This document shows, in pieces, positions 11,830 to 19,643 of a DNA stretch of 20,237 nt. The translations under genes and the position numbers were made by a program. The DNA is taken from NCBI GenBank assembly GCA_001600495.1, contig BCKE01000058.1:1-20237 (forward strand). Direction: 5' to 3'. Positions within the stretch are counted from its first letter, which is position 1; every line of letters starts with the position of its first letter. Source of the stretch: Pilasporangium apinafurcum. Lineage: Eukaryota; Oomycota; Peronosporomycetes; Pythiales; Pythiaceae. The notes beneath the pieces are model-generated. The model was not told where the DNA came from, did not search any database, and saw nothing but the letters and a program-made list of their open reading frames with translations.

Positions 11830-12770
11830 TCATTTTGATAGAAGTATGGTTTAGAAGTAGCGTCGGATCTTCGCTTTGATTCGAGGGTGCTGATTGAGAC
11901 TGTACCAGAACCAGGCCATAGTCTGTGCACTTGTGTATCTGCCTGTGAGGATGAAGCTCGTGACAAAATCGCATAAGGACGTTGGATCTACAAACTTTTG
12001 GCTAGCCAAACTGTCGAGAAACAGTGAGACGAGGTTGTTCGCACTGAAGCTCTTCCTTGACACGGTGTTCGATTATTTTATCAATCAAGTCCATGATGTG
12101 CTCGTGAATGGATGCCATCCTGCGCTTCACGACAGCTCCGCTGCCGATATTGGACCACCGGAACCTTCCACACTCACGTCGGATGCGCAAAACGACTGTA
12201 GACAATACGCTGGTCATTATCGAAAGCTTCTCAAATGGTTGCTAATCAACACTAATCCCGAGACAACTGGGCTTTAAACCAAAGATAATGCCTACAAAAT
12301 GTCGCCGGCGTAAACTGTTGAAACAATTGAAATATTTAGATCGGTGTGTGGCTCTCCCTAGTCGTCGTCAAGATCCTGTCCAGAACCAAGGCGTTCTTCT
12401 AGATGATCTCGGTCAGGTACTTGCTGACTGTAGAGACTGACGGCCATTTTTCGTTGCAACCGCCACTCTTCGCCATCTTTTGTCGCCGTGTGGTTGTCCA
12501 TGATATCGAAGAGGTAGTCATATCGTTACATTCTCTTCGCGAACAGCTCAGAGCGTGCCCGTTAGACGTTATCGAAGAGCTCTGGTGTGCAGAATATGAT
12601 GTAATCCGGTCGCCCAGGCGCACTCAGCACTCAGGGCTAGCGATTGAACTGCTGACATTGATCTGTGACCCAGTCGTGGAAGTAATCGCCGTGTTAGATG
12701 AAATTCAATATATTCTTCAATATAGGCAGTGTACTCAACAGGCGAGATGGTGGTTGTTACCCCAGATCGC
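11830..12770 (-). pseudogene. Truncated cytochrome P450 pseudogene
   Basis: Reading the minus strand from about 12760, P450 landmarks appear in order but in shifting frames with stops. They are a proline-rich start with LPILKN, then HGDYFHDWVTDQC, then GRPDYIIFCTPELFDNV, then a C-helix-like GEEWRLQRKMAVSLYS. Next come IHEHIMDLIDKIIEHR and the I-helix DFVTSFILTGRYTSAQTMAW followed by HPRIKAKIR. The I-helix normally reads AGRDTT/S; here the acidic residue is Tyr. Several in-frame stops and at least one frameshift (near 12050) are visible. The sequence ends just after the I-helix, so the ExxR and haem-Cys regions are missing. Layout resembles the fatty-acid hydroxylase type P450s (CYP86/94-like) of oomycetes. 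It is clearly non-functional. Confidence 0.8.
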
Positions 12771-13402
12771 GGATAATTCGCTTGGATTTGCCAATGGACA
12801 ATATGAACAGCTGGTACCCTGAACACTGCTGAAGAGGAGTGCAACCAACCTAGTGATCAATCTAATGGTGATGGTGAGATCATGAGACGTGTACAAACCC
12901 AAGTGCCAAGAGCCCATTCTCGTTTCGTGCTTTCAGAAGACTTTGTTACCTGTTGAGATGTACGGTCTAGTCAAAGTTAGACACTGCGTCCATATTCTCG
13001 AAAAGAGAACGTGTCCCCGCAAAAGGGAATCATAACAGGATCAGTTTGTCATTTGTATTCGTGCTGGCACACCCTAAGAGATCGTTACCATGTATTGGAG
13101 TGAGTGCATGGAGGACGCGGGATGCTTTCGATTGCTAGGAGTAACAACAACATCCTTAGTCTGGCAGGTAGCATACTATATAACCTAAGTTTAGAAAGAC
13201 AATCCCAGTAAATTTCCGTGCAAATAATTCTTTGTAGTAATTCAAGAATACATTACAGTGAAGATTGCACGCCAAACCATTGAGCAACAAGAAGCATTTT
13301 TGTTAAGAGCCATTCTCAAAGCGTCATTGCTATCAAGCTCTAGGACTGCACCACCGCCTTTAGCACACAAAAATACTCTATCAATGGCATTTGACTTGAC
13401 AA
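12771..13402. other. Region left of the nested repeats
   Basis: No gene supported. On the minus strand at about 13262-13395 some 45 open codons (VFLCAKGGGAVLELDSN and on) look coding-like and may be transposon debris; I cannot name them. Confidence 0.35.
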
Positions 13403-13665
13403 TGTAAAGAGGTAACCCTCTTTACTAACGCTATATGCACATACGAGGAAGCGTACAAAGGAAAGAAAAGGACCAAAAGGGACTTACTCTTTTAGCAGAA
13501 ACTTAGGAACTGAATTATTGGATTTAATAAAGCTATCTAGAAAGATGAATGACTAGTACTGGAGTGTCCAGCTCGAATAAAACTGATCATACAAATTCTT
13601 ATACCTAAAGAATGTTTTCTCTTTCACCTTTATTCCCAACTCATCCGTTTCTGGAATCATAGCAA

Positions 13666-13685
13666 TGAGATCGTTTATCATCTCA
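13666..13685 (-). ncRNA. Small hairpin just past the Fanzor stop (candidate guide-RNA region)
   Basis: TGAGAT (13666-13671) and ATCTCA (13680-13685) form a perfect 6-bp stem with an 8-base loop, 22 bases beyond the Fanzor stop on the gene strand. In Fanzor elements the guide (omega) RNA comes from the gene's 3' end and flank. Only position and folding support this. Confidence 0.2.
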
Positions 13686-13707
13686 GTTTTTGATTTCGAG
13701 TACCAAT

Positions 13708-15107
13708 TCATCCTTTACACCTCGTGAACGCTTCGAGTCTCCTCTTTTTCTTCATTTGGTCGGTGAATAGTCTCAAAATGTTTATTACGGCGTTGATGTC
13801 ACGGTCCCACAATGTGCAGTGACATTCACTATTCTTGCAGTGTCGCACACCATAAAGACTGTCACTGACAATCCTTCCGTCAAGGACGAACCCCTTCATC
13901 TTCTTGTGACAAACACAACACAGCTTGCTCGTCTTGTACTCGTCCACATCAACAACACGACATCTAGAACCAATTTTCTTCCGTAGGGTCGTTGTGGGAA
14001 CAGCAATGTTGCCTTTAGCTGAGCTTGTGAAACTTGCATCTCCATACGCGATAACGGTTCGTTTATCTCCACCTGTAAGGTTCTTGACTACCTTCTCGTA
14101 CGTCTGTTGTCGACGGATGTAGATTGAACATCGTAGTCTCTTCATCCTCCTTGATGAATACACGTCAAGAAGACGATCCAAATACACGAGACAAAATCTC
14201 ACCTTTTCAAATAGGAGACAAGGTTCGCAACTTTTGCCGAAGGAACCTTTTCATTGAAGGTTTTGACGTCAGGCTCAGCATCAATCCACTCTTTGGTCAG
14301 CTTTGTTCGTCTATGGTAGCTGCATTCTCTGTAGAAACGACCCTTCGACCAGTGGATGACTTTATGTTTCACGTTCTCTCCTTTCGGCTTTTGCAGCGTA
14401 GCCATGCTTTCATCTCTGTAGACAACAGCAGTGAAGATCTTCTTTCTTTCCGGGTCTAAACTGATGATCCGGTCTTCAAGAGAAAATACCTCTTTTTGCT
14501 CTCTCGCGGGAAGCTTTGAACGGGAGATTGTCACACCAACTGACATACCGTTGGGCGAGATGAAGTGCTCAAACTCCTTTCGTTGAGCTATGATCACAAG
14601 ATCTATATTGAAGTACGTGCGCCATAACTCAGCTTTGTCGACGTAAAGCTCAACAGGGTCACCCAAAGCCTTAGCAAGATGCTTCAGGACGGTGGCGCTG
14701 ATCTTGATGAAAATGGGTCTGAACTGTTTCTGTGGAAGCAGAGATCAGACTCGGCAACCCTTCATTCCATCGCTCATATGGGCTTGTATGTCTATCAGCA
14801 TTGTGCCGAGAAAGGGCATGTGACGTTCCGGTGATTTGTTCAAGTCAAGTGGCAGCGATTCGATCTCGTTTTCCACTCTATCCGATAATTCTTGCATCCA
14901 AACAATCTTCGCAGTAGGGATGGGATACTTCTTGAATCTGGAGTACGCGGATATCAGGTTGGATAAGCTATGCTGAGTTTGGGTGCTTGCACGGGCCAGC
15001 AGTGAAACAGGACTCTTGATTATCTTGTCTTGATGCTTTTCAAAATAGTCATTGTCGCGAACGAGAGTTGCAAGCATAGTGCGAGAAGGTGGGTTCCAGA
15101 AGCGCAC
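13708..15107 (-). pseudogene. Fanzor (eukaryotic TnpB-like RNA-guided nuclease), disrupted
   Basis: About 466 codons on the minus strand in three pieces. Fanzors are eukaryotic relatives of TnpB and Cas12: a RuvC nuclease guided by an RNA from the element's own 3' region. The N-terminal part ends at an in-frame TGA (14745-14747), and the same frame continues with LLPQKQFRPIFIKIS, typical of the family. RuvC-I Asp is in SLDPERKK (codon 14454-14456). A frameshift follows at about 14200. Then come YIRRQQ, AYGDASF and the Fanzor-style relocated Glu in VDEYKTSK (codon 13939-13941). A CVC and HCKNSEC zinc finger and the RuvC-III Asp in WDRDINAVINI (codon 13798-13800) complete it. Only the first in-frame ATG (15077) is available, preceded by TGA, so the N-terminus may be clipped or spliced. 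Recent decay is likely, as every key residue survives. Confidence 0.85.
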
Positions 15108-15442
15108 ATTTGGTCAGAACAGTATTAATGGTTCAAAAAAAGATAGAGATCTCTGGACCATCAAGTTAAATTGGTAGAAGGAATGCTTAGTAATAAGAGT
15201 ACATAGTTGTTTACAAATGGATAATCAGTAGGTAGTTACAACCAGAAACACGATCACTTTCCAATTGCCCACCTACCTTACAATCTCCACACGTCAATAT
15301 CGTCAGAACTATTTGTCGTTCTGCAGAAAATGAAATAGCGGAAGAATCCTCAGAATCTACTCCTTTATGCCAAGTGGAGTGCTCGTTGCTAAATCCAGTA
15401 GAAACTAATACACTGTAAAAGAGAATGTACTTCATATAGTAC
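15108..15442. other. Upstream region of the Fanzor gene
   Basis: No firm gene. A 77-codon minus-strand frame (15211-15444) starts with a hydrophobic, signal-peptide-like stretch (KYILFYSVLVSTGF) but lacks any known motif or length support. It may be promoter and leader of the Fanzor element. Confidence 0.35.
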
Positions 15443-15466
15443 AAGTGTACTTCCGGCAGTACACTT
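15443..15466. repeat. Perfect 9-bp hairpin at the edge of the Fanzor insert
   Basis: AAGTGTACT (15443-15451) and AGTACACTT (15458-15466) flank a 6-base loop TCCGGC. Its place at the insert edge suggests a structural end of the element. Confidence 0.6.
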
Positions 15467-15615
15467 GGGGGGAAAAGGTTAAATGGTATACAAATAGCAA
15501 CTTTTACTATTTATTTCATGTGGTAAAACATGTTTACTTATGAACTAACCATAAGCAATGAGCAGGTGTACCTGCAGACCTGGGTAACCCTGCAATGTAA
15601 TGGAGACCCATTACA

Positions 15616-15841
15616 GTATCAGTCAGTGATTGGCTAGAGTTATCACGGTGATTGATCCTACGCCATGTATAGAAGCGATCACGATAGAACTCCACATCCC
15701 CACGACAAATACTGATCATGAAGATACCTTAGAGTCCCATTGTAGGAATCGGCTTCTTTTACTGCTTGGTTGGGCGATTTGCCTTTGTTGGCTCAACTCA
15801 GAGTCCAACGATTCAGCCTCTGGTCCGCTTGCACGCTTCAT
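15616..15841 (-). pseudogene. Broken second copy of the coiled-coil/gag-like ORF (5' part)
   Basis: On the minus strand an ATG at 15841 opens a basic, Ser-rich N-terminus (SSKRSRFLQWDSKVSS) that hits TGA at about 15716. Shifting one frame continues with EFYRDRFYTWRRINHRD and SQSLTD. The second stretch is nearly identical to residues 52-76 of the intact ORF at 17136-18236. The match stops at 15616, exactly where the LTR-like repeat begins. It is therefore a family member with a frameshift, cut by the insertion. The other half is not found below 13403. Confidence 0.75.
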
Positions 15842-16310
15842 AGTGCGACAAGGGACACAGATGCGGAAAAACCTACTGTTTGGGAACAGATAGGTATTCC
15901 ATTTCAAATATGAGGGAGGGAAAGATATCCGCTCCAAGTTTGGTCTGTTTACTAACAGCCAGTTGGGTACACCGCTAATGGCTTTGTGTTAAAGTCTGGA
16001 ACATCCCGTGCAAGGATAACCTTACACTTCCAGTGACAAGAACGCGCTTCAGCCTGGTCGCTCACTCGTTTGGAACTATGCCACGGAGTGTCGAGCTTCC
16101 AGGGTTCCCCACGTAGTCCACTGGCTTGGGATGTTCCCCCTTATGGGTTTTCGACGAACACTTGCCAGGTAGNCGGCAAATTCCCAAATGAGGAAAATTT
16201 TGGATTTCTTCTTTTTTGGTTGGCGCGTATCTTTGTGACCGTCCGCGTGTCTATGCGACATGACACTTGAATTTTTCTCAAAACACCCTCTCCCATTTCT
16301 GAAATATTTT
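15842..16310. other. Non-coding, probably transposon-derived
   Basis: No gene supported on either strand. One undetermined base (n) lies at 16173. The stretch 15842-16060 is upstream of the broken ORF copy and may be its leader. Confidence 0.4.
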
Positions 16311-16340
16311 AATGGGTTCTAATGAGAACTTACCCAAACA

Positions 16341-16403
16341 TTCTAGAACAGTCTCGAAAAATTCTAAAACAGTTCTTGAATATTCTAGAAGGGAGTTTTC
16401 GAA
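16341..16403 (+). promoter_or_regulatory. Clustered heat-shock-element-like repeats
   Basis: TTCTTGAATATTCTAGAA at 16373-16390 is four perfect alternating TTC/GAA units spaced by two bases, the HSF binding pattern. TTCTAGAAcaGTCtcGAA at 16341-16358 is a second four-unit array with one mismatch. Extra units are at 16362 and 16398-16403. The site lies about 0.75 kb upstream of the intact coiled-coil ORF. Confidence 0.55.
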
Positions 16404-16456
16404 CACTCCTTTTGTTCGACTCCCCACTTGGTGAGCCGTACTTTAGAGGGAGGATA

Positions 16457-16478
16457 TGTAATGGTCTCTACCCTTACA
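16457..16478 (+). repeat. Palindromic LTR-type terminus
   Basis: TGTAATGG and CCCTTACA form an inverted pair with one mismatch. It resembles the palindromic ends at 8118-8137 and 15596-15615, here in plus orientation. It is a possible LTR start for the element carrying the intact ORF. No matching second LTR is seen. Confidence 0.4.
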
Positions 16479-17019
16479 TATTATTGGTAGATATTATAAT
16501 CTGCGTGGGTGGAACTAATTGGGTATTATTCATTAACAATAACCGATTAGGCGATGTCGTATAAAATAGTATGATTTGAAGACACTGCAAAATAGCAACC
16601 AATCAGAAAACTTCACCAGATTATGACACCTGTGTGTCGAATTGAATTTCGCAGTTAAAAGACTAAGGATAACTGGACAAGAATTCAGTTGGGATGAGAT
16701 AGCCAAAGCCTTATAGTGATGCTGTAGCATCATCATGGGAGATTCAAGCTGGTTGCCTCTAGCCAATCAGATGCTTCCGTTTTAAGAAGGTTCCTCCTTT
16801 TCAGTCAGTTGAAGAATCTATCTGGGTTAAACCTCACTTCTAACAATGTACCCAAGGTTTTATGTATCAGATTCGTAGGTTTTATCATTCATTCATAGGT
16901 TTATTGTATTTAACCCCATAGGGACTTAGTGGTTATATTTTAGAAACCTTTAATCATTTTAGTTCAGTTGCAAATTTACCTCCAAGTCAACAAGTTCCTC
17001 CTCCAATCCTTAAGACATC

Positions 17020-17045
17020 AGACTCTACACATTTTGTGTGAGTCT
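17020..17045 (+). repeat. Leader hairpin upstream of the coiled-coil ORF
   Basis: AGACTC-t-ACACA, loop TTT, TGTGT-GAGTCT: 11 base pairs with one bulged T. It lies 91 bases before the ATG at 17136. In a retroelement leader such stems can serve packaging or dimerisation, which is only a guess here. Confidence 0.45.
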
Positions 17046-17135
17046 AGTTGTCGTTATCAAGCTTCTTCTCGCTCAGATCCATCCAGCTCTTGTGAGCAGG
17101 ATAGGACTGAGTCCCGTTACACGAAGCCAACAATC

Positions 17136-18236
17136 ATGAGTGACCCTGAGAAGAGCCAGCATGGGCACCATCATAAGAAGTCGAGCGTGAGTGAGGTTCC
17201 TTGCGATGTCGAACGATCTACCAAGCGACAGAAGATTGTTATGAAACTCTACGACATCACTGCTATCGCTAACAAGCGAGGAGGCGAGAAGTTCTATCGT
17301 GATCGCTTCTATGTATGGCGTAGGATCAACCACCGTGATGATCCTAGCCAATCACTGACTGACAAAACAAACTCATGGCGAACCTTTGTTCGTCTTGAGA
17401 ATGAGAATAAGATGGACTCTCTGTTGAAGAGAGCCCACTTGAATACTCGGTGGGGTTCAAATTATTGTCGAACCACCGACCGAAGTAGTGTCGACGAGGT
17501 CGATACTACAGGCCGTTCTCGTAGTCGTGAACAACATCGAGAATGGCAGCAAAAAGCGTCTGAATCGATTCCCAGATATCAGCACTCGGCAAATAGCCGC
17601 GTCAATGAACCCGATGAAAGTCCTGGTTTTTCGGCTGCTTCTTCTGTCGCTGGATCGGATGGTTTCCATGATCAACGATCGATTCGACCACCCATCGACG
17701 ATCTCCATGAGAGTCGATCACCGGAGGTGGAACTGAATGCAAAAACGATTGAACGACTTTGGAAGTGGGAGAGAGCGCATTGCAAGCAGATCGAGGATTT
17801 GCGTCAGCGTTACTTGGATCTCCTAACTCGTTACGAGATTCTCGAATCGCGATCTGACGAGCAGAGGTTGAAGCACGACAACTTGGCGAAAGACGCAGCT
17901 CATTCGTCTGATTGGAAGAGCCACGTGCAGGAACTCCATGCTGATATTGAGAATCTCCGTAATCGAGGGAAGACTCGCGATCTAAACCATGCTCGCTTGC
18001 TTGACGCTGTCAACGAGGCTGGTTTGATCCTTAATAATCTCCGTGACGACTTTGGGAAACGTCTTCGTGACTTGGAGTTCATAAAGAATGAATTCTACGA
18101 TATTCTCCAGCGTCTCGACGCTGAAAGAGAGTCCCAGAAGCAGAAGTTGTCGGTACTTCGCGAGCACGTGAATGAACTTCGTGTTCAAGTTTATGTGCTT
18201 CAAGAACAAGTTAAGCGGCTCCAGAAGACAAAGTAG
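17136..18236 (+). CDS. Coiled-coil protein of a repeated, probably transposon-derived (gag-like) family
   Basis: 366 residues from the ATG at 17136; the open frame extends further upstream but without an ATG. The N-terminus is His/Lys/Ser-rich. Residues 51-100 form the best conserved block (FYRDRFYVWRRINHRDD, SQSLTD), shared with the broken copy at 15616-15841. A Ser/Arg-rich, probably disordered linker spans 115-195. Residues 200-366 are rich in Leu, Glu, Arg and Lys with heptad-like spacing, so a long coiled coil. There is no zinc knuckle, protease, reverse transcriptase or integrase. Two copies in 3 kb, beside LTR-like ends, point to a mobile origin such as a gag of a non-autonomous retroelement. 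I do not recognise the family by name. Confidence 0.7.
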   Translation: MSDPEKSQHGHHHKKSSVSEVPCDVERSTKRQKIVMKLYDITAIANKRGGEKFYRDRFYVWRRINHRDDPSQSLTDKTNSWRTFVRLENENKMDSLLKRAHLNTRWGSNYCRTTDRSSVDEVDTTGRSRSREQHREWQQKASESIPRYQHSANSRVNEPDESPGFSAASSVAGSDGFHDQRSIRPPIDDLHESRSPEVELNAKTIERLWKWERAHCKQIEDLRQRYLDLLTRYEILESRSDEQRLKHDNLAKDAAHSSDWKSHVQELHADIENLRNRGKTRDLNHARLLDAVNEAGLILNNLRDDFGKRLRDLEFIKNEFYDILQRLDAERESQKQKLSVLREHVNELRVQVYVLQEQVKRLQKTK

Positions 18237-18332
18237 GATCCACTGATCCACTTGGAAGGTACGGCTTTAGCCTGCCTGCATTGCAATACATGGCTGACCT
18301 CGCACGCAAGGAACGAGCGTAGTGTTGGCATA

Positions 18333-18360
18333 TGCCTGACCTTGTATTCGAGGTCAGGCA
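18333..18360 (+). terminator. Perfect 10-bp hairpin downstream of the coiled-coil ORF
   Basis: TGCCTGACCT (18333-18342) and AGGTCAGGCA (18351-18360) with an 8-base loop, about 100 bases after the stop. It could mark the transcript end or the 3' end of the element; the role is not established. Confidence 0.4.
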
Positions 18361-18933
18361 ATCATTACATATTTTAAGTCATTTTAATACATTAAAAAGA
18401 AAAATAGTCAGATAAAAATACGGTTGCAGGTTAGACACCTGTATAGGAAGAAATATCAAATCGGTTGAAGAAAAAGATAGGCATGCATGCAAGGAGGCTT
18501 AGATGTAGTGTTAGCGAACTAAGTCCTCAGTCTAATTCACTTTTCAATTTGCCAATAACTCACCACTTCTCCTCCGGGCCACACGACTGTCCAAGCTTTC
18601 AAGTTTCTGAATTTTATCCAATCAAAATCTAATTTTTACCTTTTCGTCCAATCATTAACCCTCACTGTTGCAGTAGGCGCATCTTCATTAGCGTGTGTAG
18701 TGTGTAGGCATCACCATTGCATTTCACAATCTTAAACTGTCTGATAAAATGTGGTAAAAGTTTGCTATTACTAAGATTGGATACTGCATGTTCAGGTAGA
18801 TTTGCCGTACCAAGCCATATAATATCATACATCTTAAATTTACTCGTGTTCTTCCATCCTTTCCTATCTGCTTGTTCTCTCTGTTGATCTTGTGCATGAG
18901 CGAGGGAATACCCTACAAAGCGTACACTTAGGA
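18361..18933. other. Non-coding region
   Basis: AT-rich, with no gene, RNA or clear repeat recognised between the hairpin and the LTR-like fragment. Confidence 0.4.
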
Positions 18934-19062
18934 AGTAAAGTGATGACCCTCTTTACTCACTTGCACTGCATGCGCGTACGAGAAAGCGTAAAAAGAGGAA
19001 AGAGAAGAATCGAAAGATATTTGCTCTTTTAGAGGGAATTTAGGAACTCTTCATTATGCCAT
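18934..19062 (-). mobile_element. LTR-like repeat, copy 3, truncated
   Basis: Starts with the same palindrome type as 13403-13425 (GTAAAG at 18935-18940, CTTTAC at 18951-18956). It continues with matches such as GAAAGCGTA and TGCTCTTTTAGAG...TTAGGAACT to 13450-13520. Similarity ends at about 19062, so only the terminal 130 bases remain. Confidence 0.5.
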
Positions 19063-19643
19063 TTCTCGCTTGCATATGTGAGCTGTTTAAAGGCGATGAT
19101 CAACTTCTTATAAAAAAAATGTCATTGGAAAAAAGATCCATGCTCATGGATTTTTTGAATTTGTGATTCAACGTGGCGATAAGCAAATTTGCATCACGGA
19201 GCCGAAGAGAGAGAACTTTAAACAAGGACTTAAGATTTTCCTGGCTGTGGGGCAGTAGCTGATGGCGATGGGTTGCACTTGGTTATAGCATTGTGACGAA
19301 TCGCATACAATGGCATGCTTTCAGGAGAACGGATCTCAAAAATGAGTGCGATCAAGTATCGATCGAGGCCAGCAACGGTATCCCCACTTATGATTCCATG
19401 AAGGAGATTGCTGAACTATTATATCACATGCCTGATGACCAGGCAACAGAAAACATAAAGTAACTATACTGAAATGGACGAAAATGGAGCTGTCTGAGAA
19501 CGATTATATGAGATGAACAAACTATTTATCTTTGGATGATTCGATGGAACATGTCGGCGTGCTCATCATTATTACTACCCGAGCATTGCATTTTGTTGAT
19601 GCAATAACGCCAAAGTACGCTTTCAGTTCAGTTCTTCATGCAG
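19063..19643. other. Region downstream of OGG1
   Basis: Short coding-like pieces in several frames with frequent stops between 19195 and 19600 suggest decayed transposon or gene sequence. None is identifiable. The final 100 bases are presumably OGG1 3' UTR. Confidence 0.35.

Larger units (their letters stand above)
13622..15483 (-). mobile_element. Fanzor-bearing insertion
   Basis: Limits are set by where similarity to the uninterrupted LTR copy stops. The edges carry a weak inverted similarity: TTTCACCTTTATTCCCAA at 13622-13639 against TTGGGGGGAAAAGGTTAAA at 15465-15483. A perfect 9-bp hairpin sits at the upper edge (15443-15466). The only gene is Fanzor; no transposase or recombinase is seen, so it is non-autonomous or has lost its partner. 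The end positions are approximate. Confidence 0.4.
13403..15615 (-). mobile_element. LTR-like repeat, copy 2, split by a Fanzor-carrying insert
   Basis: The two ends, about 13403-13630 and 15490-15615, match the lower and upper halves of the repeat at 7777-8137, where they are contiguous. Both termini are short palindromes: TGTAAAGAGG paired with CCTCTTTAC at 13403-13425, and TGTAATGGAGACCCATTACA at 15596-15615. On the minus strand this gives the TG...CA ends of an LTR. The 1.86 kb between the halves has no counterpart in copy 1 and holds the Fanzor gene. No clean target duplication is visible (GACAA on the left, GTATC on the right). Confidence 0.5.

Noticed and set aside
14190-14204. GTGAGA at the Fanzor frameshift read as an intron donor
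   Set aside because: Conserved Fanzor sequence resumes immediately in the shifted frame, so no intron-length gap exists. A one-base loss explains it better.
15211-15444. 77-codon minus-strand frame with a signal-peptide-like start, possible small effector
   Set aside because: No effector motif, no known domain, and it lies inside the Fanzor insert where no cellular gene is expected. Too weak to call.
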